Below, piece after piece: positions 10,460-21,529 of a stretch of 64,000 bases of DNA (its first letter is position 1; each line of letters opens with the position of its first letter). Below the pieces are notes generated by a model. The model saw only the letters and a list, made by a program, of their open reading frames with translations, searched no databases and was not told the origin of the DNA. The stretch spans positions 4,154,001 to 4,218,000 of the forward strand of contig NC_080672.1 in assembly GCF_030247195.1 (NCBI RefSeq), read 5' to 3'. Source of the stretch: Topomyia yanbarensis (Eukaryota; Arthropoda; Insecta; Diptera; Culicidae). A program made the position numbers and the translations under genes.

Positions 10460-13400
10460 TAAGGAGCCCGAAAATGTACCCCAAGCCCGAAAAAGGGCCG
10501 TAAGTCCCAAAAAGGACCAAAAGCCCAACAGGGACCCCAAGCCCGAAAAAGAACCTCAAGCCTAACCCCAAGCCCGAAAAAGGACCCTAAGCTTGAAAAA
10601 GGATCCCAAGCCCGAGAAAGGACCCCAAGCCCGAGAAAGGATCCCAAGACCGGGAAAGGACCCCAAACCCGAAAAAGGACCCCAAGCCCGAAAAAGGACC
10701 TCAAGCCTGAAAAAGGACCCCAAACCCGAAAAGGACCCCAAGCCCTAAATAGGACTCCAAGCCCTAAAAAGAACCCCAAGCCCTAAAAATGACCGCAAGC
10801 CCGAAAAGAACCGCAAGCCCGAAAAAGGAGCAAAAGCCCGAAAAAGGACCCCAAGCTTAAAAAGGACCCAAGCCCGAAAAGGACCCCAAACCCGAGGACC
10901 GCAAGCTCGAAAAAATACCGTAAGCACGAAAAAGGACACCAAGCCCGAAGAAGGACCTCAAGCCCGAAAAAGGACCTCAAGCCTAACCCCGAGCCCGAAA
11001 AGGACCCCAAGCCCGAAAAAAAGACCCCAAGACCAAAAAAGGACCCCAAGCCCGAAAAAGGACCCCAGGCCGAAAAAGGACCCCAAGCCCGAAAAAGGAC
11101 TCCAAGCCCGAGAAAGGATCCCAAGCCCGAGAAAGGACCCCAAGGCCGAGAAAGGATCCCAAGCCCGGGAAAGGACCCCAAGCCCGAAAAAGGACTCCAA
11201 GCCCGAGAAAGGATCCCAAGCCCGAGAAAGGACCCCAAGGCCGAGAAAGGATCCCAAGCCCGGGAAAGGACCCCAAGCCCGAAAAAGGACCCCAAGCCCG
11301 AAAAAGGACCTCAAGCCTGAAAAAGGACCCCAAACCCGAAAAGGACCCCAAGCCCTAAATAGGACTCCAAGCCCTAAAAAGGACCCCAAGCCCTAAATAG
11401 GACTGCAAGCCCTAAAAAGAACCCCAAGCCCTAAAAAGGACCGCAAGCCTGAAAAGAACCGCAATCCCGAAAAAGGAGCAAAAGCCCGAAAAAGGACCCC
11501 AAGCTTAAAAAGGACCCCAAGCCCGAAAAGGACCCCAAACCCGAGGACCGCAAGCTCGAAAAAATACCGTAAGCACGAAAAAGGACCAAAAGCCCGAAAA
11601 AGGACCCCTAGCCCGAAAAAGGACACCAAGCCCGAAGAAGGACCTCAAGCCCGAAAAAGGACCTCAAGCCTAACCCCGAGCCCGAAAAGGACCCCAAGCT
11701 TGAAAAAAGACCCCAAGACCGAAAAAGGACCCCAAACCCGAAAAGGACCCCAAGCTCTAAATAGGACTCCAAGCCCTAAAAAGAACCCCAAGCCCTAAAA
11801 AGGACCGCAAGCCCGAAAAGAACCGCAAGCCCGAAAAAGGAGCACAAGCCCGAAAAAGGACCCCAAGCTTAAAAAGGACCCCTAGCCCGAAAAGGACCCC
11901 AAACCCGAGGACCGCAAGCTCGAAAAAATACCGTAAGCACGAAAAAGGACCAAAAGCCCGAAAAAGGACCCCAAGCCCGAAAAAGGACACCAAGCCCGAA
12001 AAAGGACACCAAGCCCGAAGAAGGACCTCAAGCCCGAAAAGGAACCTCAAGCCTAACCCCGAGCCCAAAAAGGACCACAAGCCCGAAAAAAAGACCCCAA
12101 GACCGAAAAAGGACCCCAAGCCCGAAAAAGGACCCCAAGCCCGAAAAAGGACCCCAAGCCCGAGAAAGGATCCCAAGCCCGAGAAAGGACCCCAAGGCCG
12201 AGAAAGGATCCCAAGCCCGGGAAAGGACCCCAAGCCCGAAAAAGGACTCCAAGCCCGAGAAAGGATCCCAAGCCCGAGAAAGGACCCCAAGGCCGAGAAA
12301 GGATCCCAAGCCCGGGAAAGGACCCCAAGCCCGAAAAAGGACCCCAAGCCCGAAAAAGGACCTCAAGCCTGAAAAAGGACCCCAAACCCGAAAAGGACCC
12401 CAAGCCCTAAATAGGACTCCAAGCCCTAAAAAGGACCCCAAGCCCTAAATAGGACTGCAAGCCCTAAAAAGAACCCCAAGCCCTAAAAAGGACCGCAAGC
12501 CTGAAAAGAACCGCAATCCCGAAGAAGGAGCAAAAGCCCGAAAAAGGACCCCAAGCTTAAAAAGGACCCCAAGCCCGAAAAGGACCCCAAACCCGAGGAC
12601 CGCAAGCTCGAAAAAATACCGTAAGCACGAAAAACGACCAAAAGCCCGAAAAAGGACCCCTAGCCCGAAAAAGGACACCAAGCCCGAAGAAGGACCTCAA
12701 GCCCGAAAAAGGACCTCAAGCCTAACCCCGAGCCCGAAAAGGACCCCAAGCTTGAAAAAAGACCCCAAGACCGAAAAAGGACCCCAAACCCGAAAAGGAC
12801 CCCAAACCCGAAAAGGACCCCAAGCTCTAAATAGGACTCCAAGCCCTAAAAAGAACCCCAAGCCCTAAAAAGGACCGCAAGCCCGAAAAGAACCGCAAGC
12901 CCGAAAAAGGAGCACAAGCCCGAAAAAGGACCCCAAGCTTAAAAAGGACCCCTAGCCCGAAAAGGACCCCAAACCCGAGGACCGCAAGCTCGAAAAAATA
13001 CCGTAAGCACGAAAAAGGACCAAAAGCCCGAAAAAGGACCCCAAGCCCGAAAAAGGACACCAAGCCCGAAGAAGGACCTCAAGCCCGAAAAGGAACCTCA
13101 AGCCTAACCCCGAACCCAAAAAGGACCACAAGCCCGAAAAAAAGACCCCAAGACCGAAAAAGGACCCCAAGCCCGAAAAAGGACCCCAAGCCCGAAAAAG
13201 GACCCCAAGACCGAAAAAGGACCCCAAGCCCGAAAAAGGACCCCAAGCCCGAAAAAGGACCGCAAGCTCGAAAAAGGACCAAAAGCCCAACAGGGACCCC
13301 AAGCCCGAAAAAGAACCTCAAGCCTAACCCAAGCCCGAAAAAGGACCCTAAGCTTGAAAAAGTACCCCAAGCCCGAAAAAGGACCCCAAGCCCGAAAAAG

Positions 13401-13870
13401 GACCGCAAGCCCGAAAAGGACCGCAAGCCCGAAAACGGACCCCAGGCCCGAAAAAGGACCCCAAACCCGAAAAGGACCCCAAGCCCGAAAAAGAACCTCA
13501 AGCCTGACCCCGAGCCCGAGAAAGGACCCCAAGCTCGAAAAAGTACCCCAAGCCCGAAAAAGGACCCCAAGCCCGAAAAAGGACCGCAAGCCCGAAAAAG
13601 AACCCCAAGCCCTAAAAAGGACCCCAAGCCTGAAAAAGGACCTTAAACCCGAAAAGGACCCCAAGCTCGAAAAAGTACCCCAAGCCCGAAAAAGGACCGC
13701 AAGCCCTAAAAAGTACCCCAAGCCCGAAAAAGGACCGCAAGCCCGAAAAAGGACCCCAAGCCCGAAAAGGACTGTCAGCCCCAAAAGGACCGTAAGCCCG
13801 AAAAAGGAACCCGAAGCCCGCAAAAGGACCCCAAGCCCAAAAAAGGACCCCATGTCTGAAAAAGGACCCC
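10460..13870. repeat. 19-bp minisatellite array, ~3.4 kb
   Basis: About 170-180 imperfect copies of the 19-bp unit AAGCCCGAAAAAGGACCCC (rotations included). Variant monomers, such as AAGCCCTAAATAGGACT and a longer piece with GAAAAAATACCGTAAGCACG, recur in the same order every ~1,050 bp: a block at ~11,305-11,490 reappears at ~12,357-12,542 (offset 1,052) and another at 11,757 reappears at 12,827 (offset 1,070). This is a higher-order repeat. Long open frames exist on both strands because the monomer has almost no stop-forming words on the minus strand. The minus frames read a 19-residue peptide period (GLGVLFRAWGPFS-like) and a + frame reads a Lys/Pro-rich one. I regard these as a by-product of the repeat, not genes. 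Confidence 0.95.
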
Positions 13871-14187
13871 TGCTGTGGAATTTGTGCGTTGGGCGTATTC
13901 GACCTGTTCACTTATTGAGTGCTTACTAGAGTTGTATTCTAGGGAGTGCACGGGAATCGTGGTGGAGTGTGAGCGACGGGAGTGAAGAATGTGCGGGCTC
14001 TGCATGTTTTTGTTTCTCGGTGCAGTGGATGGACCGAGTATGTCCAATGCGAGCGGTTAGCAGCGGGACAGACGAGTGGCGGTTGGACGGATATGCTGCC
14101 GAAGACTGGATAAAATTCTCTGTGTATTATTGGTAAAATAGAAAAACTGGTATATTTTTCTATAAACATTCTAGTTTATATATCAAT
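13871..14187. other. Possible LTR-like segment next to the minisatellite
   Basis: The repeat stops sharply and is followed by about 320 bp of non-repetitive, less AT-rich sequence beginning TGCTGTGGAATTTGTGCG, ending just before the DD37E element. Position after BEL pol and the minisatellite suggests it could be the 3' LTR of that retrotransposon, but no second copy was found in the window, so this is a guess. Confidence 0.25.
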
Positions 14188-14189
14188 TA

Positions 14190-15472
14190 AAGGGCGAACA
14201 CGAAATTATTGCGACACATTCAACAGGGTATAGCTTTTTTACCATTGGGTAAAAATCAACCAAATTTAGCACACTTTCTCATTGATGTGTGTTGTTTACA
14301 TGCTGTCAAACTCGAAGTCGTGTTTTTCGATTCAACGAAAATGGAGGTGAACCAACGCGAGTCGAGAGAACAAATTCTTTCCAAACACCTGTCGCACCGG
14401 CAGTTGGGAAAAATGTTGAACATTCACCATTCAACCGTCTCCAGAGTGTTGAAGCGGTTCCAGGAGCGGTTGACGTTGGACCACGGCAAAGGAGCTGGAA
14501 GAAAACCGGGACCGGAGAACAAAAAGACGGAGGGAAAGGTGAAGCGGATGATTAAAGCAAATCCCAACGTATCAAGCCGTGATTTGGCTAAAAAGATCGG
14601 CATGTCGCAGAGCTACGTCCAGTATGCAAAGAAGAGAGCTGGACTACATACATACAAGGTACAGAACTTCCCAAACAGCGATGAGCGGCAACAATCGACG
14701 GCTAAAACTCGGGCACGGGAGCTCTACGGGAAGATGCTGACAAAATGTGGCTGCTGTGTGATGGACGACGAAACGTATATAAAAGCCGATTTTAAGCAAA
14801 TTCCGGGGTTGGAGTTTTTCACCGGCAAGAGCAAGTTCTTTGTGGACGACAAATTTAAGAAGAAGAAAATGTCGAAGTTCGCCTCCAAATATCTCATTTG
14901 GCAGGCCATCTGCTCTTGCGGACTGAGGAGTGAGCCTTTCGTGACAAAGGGCACAGTAAATGGCGAGATCTACAAATTTGAGTGCCTCGAGAAGCGCCAT
15001 TTGCCGTTCTTGCAGCAGCACGACGAAGCTCCGCTATTTTGGCTAGATTTGGCATCATGCCACTATTCTAAAAGTGTCCTGGAGTGGTATGACGCCAATT
15101 CTGTCCATATTGTTCGAAAGGACATGAATCCGCCAAACTGTCCGGAGCTGCGCCCAGTGGAGCAGTACTGGGCAATGATGAAGCGGGAACTTCGGAAGAG
15201 CAAGAAGACAGTCAAAGACGAAAAGGACATGTTAAGAAAATGGAAAAAAAAACTGAGAAACTGGTACCGGATTACACTGTAAAGACTTTGATGGAGGGCA
15301 TCAAGCGAAAATGTGTTCAATTTTACACTCAAGGCTCCATCGATTAACTTTTCTTTTGATTTTTGAAGTAAATATATGTATAAAACTACCCTAAAATTTT
15401 GGTTTGATTTTAAACATTATAAAAAAATTGGCATGACATTTTCGGTGTCGCAATAATTTCGTGTTCGCCCTG
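14190..15472 (+). mobile_element. DD37E Tc1/mariner-superfamily transposon (ITmD37E-like)
   Basis: A 1,283-bp element flanked by TA on each side (14,188-14,189 and 15,473-15,474). Its ends are inverted repeats of about 28 bp; the left begins AAGGGCGAACACGAAATTA and the right, read inward, begins CAGGGCGAACACGAAATTA, differing at the first base. One transposase gene fills the inside. TA duplications and a DD37E transposase place it in the IS630-Tc1-mariner superfamily, ITmD37E group, described from mosquitoes. The near-perfect terminal repeats suggest recent activity, although the transposase carries one frameshift near its C-terminus. Confidence 0.92.
14341..15282 (+). CDS. DD37E transposase, C-terminal frameshift
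   Basis: I take the ATG at 14,341; the frame stays open further upstream but without another ATG, and 14,209-14,340 is probably untranslated leader. The 313-residue product binds the terminal repeats and cuts and pastes the element in the nucleus. Residues ~17-40 (LSHRQLGKMLNIHHSTVSRV) and ~76-102 form two helix-turn-helix units joined by GAGRKPG at 51-57, the usual paired-like layout. The catalytic triad is D142 or D143 (MDDETY), D236 (WLDLAS) and E274 (RPVEQYW), with 37 residues between the second D and E. The frame runs off at RNWYRITL. An A9 run at 15,244-15,252 marks a likely one-base slip: the other frame continues in a family-like way (GIKRKCVQFYTQGSID) to a TAA at 15,345-15,347. The catalytic core is whole; activity is uncertain. 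Confidence 0.9.
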   Translation: MEVNQRESREQILSKHLSHRQLGKMLNIHHSTVSRVLKRFQERLTLDHGKGAGRKPGPENKKTEGKVKRMIKANPNVSSRDLAKKIGMSQSYVQYAKKRAGLHTYKVQNFPNSDERQQSTAKTRARELYGKMLTKCGCCVMDDETYIKADFKQIPGLEFFTGKSKFFVDDKFKKKKMSKFASKYLIWQAICSCGLRSEPFVTKGTVNGEIYKFECLEKRHLPFLQQHDEAPLFWLDLASCHYSKSVLEWYDANSVHIVRKDMNPPNCPELRPVEQYWAMMKRELRKSKKTVKDEKDMLRKWKKKLRNWYRITL

Positions 15473-15474
15473 TA

Positions 15475-16166
15475 CATGGAAACAGTAGCGCTTAGCCTAC
15501 CTTTTTGCGAGAAAAAATCGAAGACACTTTGTATAAAGGTATGTCACAATGATTTTTGTTACATCAATGTTTTTAGTGAATAAAACAGAATATGAAATAT
15601 ATCAGAATCACTCACTACAATTGCAGGCCAGATGGGAAATGTCATGTCGAATGTCAACTAATCCTAGAATTTTATGTACAAAATGCTATGTAAAATACCA
15701 TACAATTCGCACATTCAGCCCACTGTGCACACCCTAAACATAAAAGGATTCTGCTTATTAACAGCCGCAGCATAAACATATACAGACTAATGTACACAAA
15801 ACCATACAATAACCAGATATAAAAACGCAATCAGTTGTGTAGGTCACAGAAAAATCAACATAAGTTATTTTAAATTTTAATTTAAGTTTAACTCGCGCGC
15901 AATCTAGAGCGGAAAGTACGATGAAGAAAGTCCTGATCGAGTAGGTGAAAATAGGAGCAAAACTTTTCTAAGAGATCCAGAAAGTAGGAAGAGTGGTGAA
16001 GTGCGTATACAATCGTTTTACTGGGCTAAATGTCACAAATGCTGACTCGTGTAGCCAAATTCACTGTCAGGGAAAATCGATAGTGTCAAACGAGGACGTG
16101 TTTACATTGTTTTAGAAAATCAATTAAACATATATATTGTTATAATTAGAAAGTTGAGCTCTATCG
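15475..16166. other. No gene seen
   Basis: AT-rich sequence between two DNA transposons with only short open frames. Nothing is recognised. Confidence 0.4.
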
Positions 16167-16174
16167 GTTTATGT

Positions 16175-16412
16175 CAGTGGTGGATCCAGGGGGAGGGTCC
16201 TGGGGGTCCGGACCCCTCCCGAAATTTTTTTAACTTGTTGAGAAATTTTAAAATAATTTTTATTTTAGTTCGTTCTAAACTCAAAATCATTCCAAACAAT
16301 ATTAGACCACCAAAAATTAAATGAGTTTATTACATATTACTTATTGTACAATGAACATTTCAAAAGCGAAATTTCGGACCCCCTCCGAAATTTTTTTCTG
16401 GATCCGCCCCTG
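16175..16412. mobile_element. hAT-like MITE, 238 bp
   Basis: The left end reads CAGTGGTGGATCCAGGGGGA and the right end, read inward, CAGGGGCGGATCCAGAAAAA. Both ends then carry a GGACCCCCTCCGAAATTTTT-like block in inverted orientation. The flanks GTTTATGT (16,167-16,174) and GTTTATGA (16,413-16,420) are an 8-bp target duplication with one mismatch. The CAGNG-type ends and 8-bp duplication fit hAT. No coding sequence is present. Confidence 0.8.
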
Positions 16413-16420
16413 GTTTATGA

Positions 16421-19400
16421 AATAAAAAGAGAATTTTATTCTTCATTTAATGACCCAATCTAAATAATTTTCGTTTGTGCTAGTTTTGACGTTTGAATGC
16501 CAAGCAATAGATCGCAGAAAACAGTTCAAATGTTTCACAGAGACGGTAGAAAGTTTAGAGTTTTATCAATTTCGGGTCAGTTTATGTGACTCTAAGTTAT
16601 TCATATTTTCCGACCTAAACAGCGCCTATTGTATACATATAACTGAACGTCGTTAGTTTTTGAAAACAGTGAAACAATAACACCGAACCAAAACACCTGT
16701 GATAAACCATTGCTATGATATGAATCAATCCGATCTCACCGCAACTTCAATCTCCTGAAATAAACCCCACCGTGAAGCAGGTAAAGGAAGACAGAACGCG
16801 ATAGTGATTTATTTGTTCGAGATTGCTTCATTAGTTGGAAATCAGTTTTTCCACCGACCCATCGACTGCCAGCTAAACCAATAGAACGGACATCAATCAC
16901 CGTATCGTCATCTTGCGCGTCGTTGAACTCCAGTAAGTTGCATGAAATTGGCACCGGTTTCGCTCACGCATGACCTGTGTCGCTGTGTGATGACGTGTGG
17001 AGAGTGCAGCAAAAAATTAATTGATGAAGTAAATCAACTGCCAAACGGTGGATGCAGAAACCGTACCGTAAGGATGATCGCTCGTGGAAAGAGTATAGCT
17101 CATGTACGGTATTTTGTTTCGTTTATCTGTTTTCAAACGAAAAGACGACAGAAGATACATAATAGTGTATGCTAGTTTGGCTCACACATAAATTCTAAAA
17201 CTTCACAACCATCACTATCGATGGGCGGTGGCGGGGTACTGCTTCCATATTGCTCTGCTTCCGGCGCCTTCGCCACAGTTTTGACTTCTAGCAAGATGGA
17301 AACGTCCTAGTCCTATCATATGCCAAGAACCATATAGTTACAACTATTCGAATGTCAAAATTTGAATATTCTAGTTCTCGTCAACGACCGAGAGAAGATA
17401 GAAATCTTTCACGCAAATACTGAATCGAATAAAACATTCCTATCTTGCAACAGCGCTAGGGCGGTTAGCAGCAGTAGGAGAAGTAGGCTGGTTGCTCTCT
17501 TGTATAATAATATGTGATAAGGATACGGTATTATGATGATAATTTTGTTTCCGCTTGCTTGGATCGTCTTTTTGTTCTTGACTGCTCTTGCTGTGCTTCC
17601 CTCTCGGGTGGTATAGAGGTGGTTCTGGGTGTGTGCGAACGAATGTTTATGCTTTCGGCTTTAGTTTCAAATCTTATTGAGCTCGATGGTTAAAACTCCG
17701 GTTGATTAAATCATTTTATACTCTTTTAAAATTAACCTTGATTCCTTATCACATACACCACTTAATATCAATATATAAATGGCGTCCTGTGGATGCGTGC
17801 GTTGTTGTCCCTAAAAGTATGCAAATCGTACGTATTTCTATCACATTTTGGTAGGATATTTTCCTTCTGCTATGCGTAAGAGAACCATTGTTATGATAAA
17901 CAGAACGGCAATATTGGCAATACTTTAGCCGTTGAGCGTTTGATTGATTTTCTATCGGTTCGATAATATAATCAGTATATTCCGGTTTCCTGCAAAATAT
18001 GTTCAATTTTGCTGTCCAAATAAAATACAAATTTCTCTTCTGAATAGTGTCAAACGTTATGCGATTTATTAACAAGAGCCGTTTTCCTTTATACCCATGC
18101 AATGTTCTATCTTCGTTGCATTCTATCAGTTATGCTACTCAATGTCCCAATCAGATCATGAACTGAAGGATGTATTGATATACAGATCACATTACATAAA
18201 TCACTCGTCTTAAACAAAAGTAAACCAAATTATATTGTTGTGAATTAGATTAAATTGAATGTATTTGAAGCTTTTTTCAACACAATGCCATATGAAGTGT
18301 AGGATGCCGCACCATTTCGCTATTTATTCGAGCTATCATCGATGGAATGAGTATAATTTTATATCAATCAAAAAGATTATAACCTCTAGAGAATGCCAAT
18401 CGCCGCTTGTCTCCATGCATCCACTCGATTGTACCGACTAGTATCGCTCCAGCATCTCTCTCCCATTAAGCGCCATTCCCACTACGCCACGTCGTGTACG
18501 GAATGAAACAAACCGCGACCCATCCGAGCATCATTCATGATTCATTATAAATAGCACACACGGTAGTGTGAATCGTGTTTTACTGTATTCATGTACCCAA
18601 TGGATGTCAAACAAATGGACTTGTCATATATAAAAGTGAGACTACGTTCTACGGACCGCTATACCACTGAAAAAGGGTAACCTTTTTCGAAATTTTTTGT
18701 TTATTACTCAAAACGTTATCGCCTCTGTTATCCCATTGGTACAGTTATTGGTTGGTCCCTGAACATTGCTTTCTGTATCGCGAATTGAATCCCAGGTGGC
18801 TGCAAGATATTGAGAGAATAATTGTAGCTTAAAACCTTATATACATGAAAATGTGAAAAAAAAACTCCCAAGAATGGATCTATGCGTCAAAACTCTATTC
18901 TAAAACAAATATTTTCAGCGACGATTACTTTTCATCGCTACAATATTATTGTCAATTTGATTAAAAAATATTCTATGCAATGTGACTATTACGCATTAAA
19001 CCTGGGTAATACACTTTTTTGATTCGGGTTTATTTATTTTTGATTCGGGTTTGTTACACGTCAATTTAAATTTTTGCATAAAAACGCATGAATCCAATGA
19101 AACGTACAATAATTATTCAAACAAATAGCTGCAAATTAGGTGAAATTTTTTTCAAAGCTTGTCTGTTCTCAATCGATCAATGTTGTTAATTTTACATATG
19201 TTGAGATCGGCCACAGAAACGATTTTTTTTCATTATTCTATCGTAAAATTCAAATTCTTAAGAATGTTGTCTCAAAGCGTTTTTCAGCTTGCTCCCTTAA
19301 AAAGGCATGGCTTTTACTCGAAACTTCTTATACTTATACTCTAAACGCGATTATCTCAAAATTATCAACCCAATAACGTCTATGCGGTGACTAAGATTGC

Positions 19401-19980
19401 CGAAAACGTTTTCAACCGATCTCAAAACATTTTTTTTTATATTGTTCGTAAATTAACTGCCGTGTTCTTGAACGATTCCATTGACTAATTTCGCGCCAAC
19501 TCTAACAAATGTTAGCAGCACCCTGTCAGATTTTTATGAAACTTTCTGGACATGAGAACTTTGCCACAAAAAGCTACTTTGCATACTTTGGTTTTCCAAA
19601 AATGATCTAGACTGCCTTTTGAAAAAGGTCAAAATTGTTTTTACCAATTTTTTTTTCAAATGTCTGTCTGTTTGTTTTTCAAATGTCATTTTTAGATAAA
19701 TCCTATAAAAAAAATGTTGTAGGAGTGATTTTTACAAAATTAGTCAAATTTTTGCAAAAAAATATTAAAAAAAAATTTCATCGACTCGTACACTGCAAAA
19801 AGTCTATGTTAAAAATTTAAAGTCGATTTACAAAAATGTTGTCCCAAGATAGAAAATTATGTTCCCTACCTACCGTCAAAAATTAAAGTTGGGCACTTTC
19901 AAGGAAAAAAATTTATTTGAAAAAAAACTGTTCCTTGTCCAAAATGAATTTTTTCAGTGTATTTTTATCGAAAACTATAC
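16421..19980. other. No supported gene; mixed unique-looking sequence
   Basis: About 3.5 kb without a recognisable domain or terminal repeat. A GC-richer patch at ~17,215-17,290 and a pyrimidine-rich one at ~17,570-17,640 stand out from the AT-rich background and could be regulatory or untranslated exon sequence. From 18,700 to 19,980 the DNA is A/T-homopolymer rich. Confidence 0.35.
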
Positions 19981-19989
19981 CAATGAAAG

Positions 19990-20450
19990 TCATAATCATC
20001 TCAGAATCCAATTTCCCAACTGCTAGTTGCCTGATACATGCAAAAAGTATCGGTAACGAATTTGGTATATATTCATAACAAATTTGAATGAAGACTGGAA
20101 GCTTGCAGTTCAGTTGTTCATCTCAAAAATGATAAATTTCATGAAACAATTGACAAACTTTTCTAAAATTTATTTTATGTCTGATGAAGCAGCAGCACAA
20201 TACAAAAATAAGAAAAACTTTGCAAGCTTGTGTAGATTCCTGTCAAAGCATAAATTAAGTGCAGAATGGCATTTTTTGCAACTTCCCAGGTATTTTTTTA
20301 TATAGAATTTGAAATAAATCAGGTAAGGAGTTTTTTAATGACAGTTAACACCGCAAATCGCGTTTTTTCCAGAGACATTCTACAAAAAGCTTCATCACCG
20401 AGTCGCTTGTCGATATTTTTGCGTGAGAAAAATACAGAATGTTATTGACA
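19990..20450 (+). pseudogene. Fragment of possible transposon protein with SDxAAxQYKN motif
   Basis: The frame from about 20,084 encodes IYFMSDEAAAQYKNKKNF, then LCRFLSKHKLSAEWHF, and after a one-base change the alternative frame gives MAFFATSQ. From memory this is the pattern YFSDGAAxQYKNxKNFxNLC...AEWHFFATSHGKG, found in uncharacterised, often multi-copy, possibly transposon-derived proteins of insects and cnidarians. Downstream, NTANRVFSRDILQKASSPS may be the next block of the same protein. GTATTTTTTT follows CCCAG at the break, so a frameshift or an old intron border are both possible. No start, other domain or intact frame is seen. The function is unknown; I treat it as a degenerate copy. 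Confidence 0.5.
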
Positions 20451-20680
20451 TGATACATTATAATGCACAAAAATTTTGCTTAATTCGCTTCATCCAAATT
20501 CGTAAAAATAAATTCGCAAAAAAAGTTTTTTCTGCGCTGAAACCTTACCCCTCTTTTTACGCTGAAACCCTAACCCTTACGTGGAATGTCTGTTTTCAAA
20601 ATTTTCATCTTGTAACATACATATTATCCAGTTAAATCGAATATTTTTCTGAGATACCCAAAGATTTCCTTAATCATATA
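20451..20680. other. Unassigned sequence
   Basis: A short open frame at 20,423-20,635 has no known domain and may be further degenerate sequence of the preceding fragment. It contains the short direct repeat of ACGCTGAAACC near 20,532-20,570. Confidence 0.3.
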
Positions 20681-21020
20681 TATGTATATAAACATGGCTT
20701 ACATGGCTGCCCATAGTGCAACGTTTCGAAGGAATTTCCCTTCATCTTCAAGGAAAAGCAGGGTTTGAGCTTTAATTGTAGATTTCTGACAATACAAACA
20801 TTTTGACAATTTTCGCAGGACTACGAATATTTTCTATGCCAAGTAGAAGTGAGTGACTTTACTGTATACTAATATACAAAAGCTATTTCTAGAGAAACAG
20901 TAGTCAAAAAATAGTTTTGTCTTAACATCAAATTAGCTTGGACATTAACAAATAGTTTAGCTTAGTAAAAGATCTTATTATTACAATAGATGTGAGTCGT
21001 GATAGTCACCACGAACGCGA

Positions 21021-21071
<51 letters not shown>

Positions 21072-21460
21072 TGGGAGTAATTAGGGGAGACGGGACGGGA
21101 CGGGGACATTATTTTTATGTATTATGCGATATTTTCATTCCTTACATCCTTATTATAAATAATGCAACTGGTAATTTTTGCGCCATGACTAGTATAACCT
21201 AAATCTTGCAAATGAAGTCAAATTTTCCCTAGAATATTGTAATCCAAAAATACTGTTTCTCGGTGAGTACAACATGAATATGAATTATTTGAGAAATCTA
21301 TTATTTTACTACTAGGTGAATTACTTGGTGATCTGTTTATTCATACACCATCCAACATCTACTTGATGGCTGAACACTATGCTTAATCCAAGAGGAAGAA
21401 AATTCACTTTGAGTTGCACCTAGACATTATTTTGATTTTGAAGTGAATTTACATATTAAT
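20680..21460 (+). repeat. Dispersed repeat A, copy 2
   Basis: Matches copy 1 (3835-4830) in order and orientation, with shared landmarks CATAGTGCAACGTTTCGAAG, AGATGTGAGTCGTGATAGT, a GA run, CCTTACATCCTTATTATAA, TTTTTGCGCCAT and CTAGGTGAATTACTTGGTGA. It has indels relative to copy 1, most clearly a shortened block before AGATGTGAGTCG. Ends are approximate. Confidence 0.7.
21023..21069. repeat. (GA)n microsatellite in repeat A copy 2
   Basis: An uninterrupted GA run at the same position as the one inside copy 1. Confidence 0.95.
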
Positions 21461-21529
21461 TTTTAATGTCCGTATGAGTGTGTATGTGTGGAAGGAATGA
21501 CAATAGCGCTAAATATACAAAAATAATGT

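Noticed and set aside
10460..13930. Many long open frames (up to 249 codons) that look like repetitive proteins
   Set aside because: They exist on both strands and in all frames because a 19-bp unit without stops is repeated; no start context, non-repeat domain or conservation argues for translation.
17221..17640. Promoter or 5' exon of a host gene
   Set aside because: Only base composition supports it; no core promoter elements or linked coding exon were visible.
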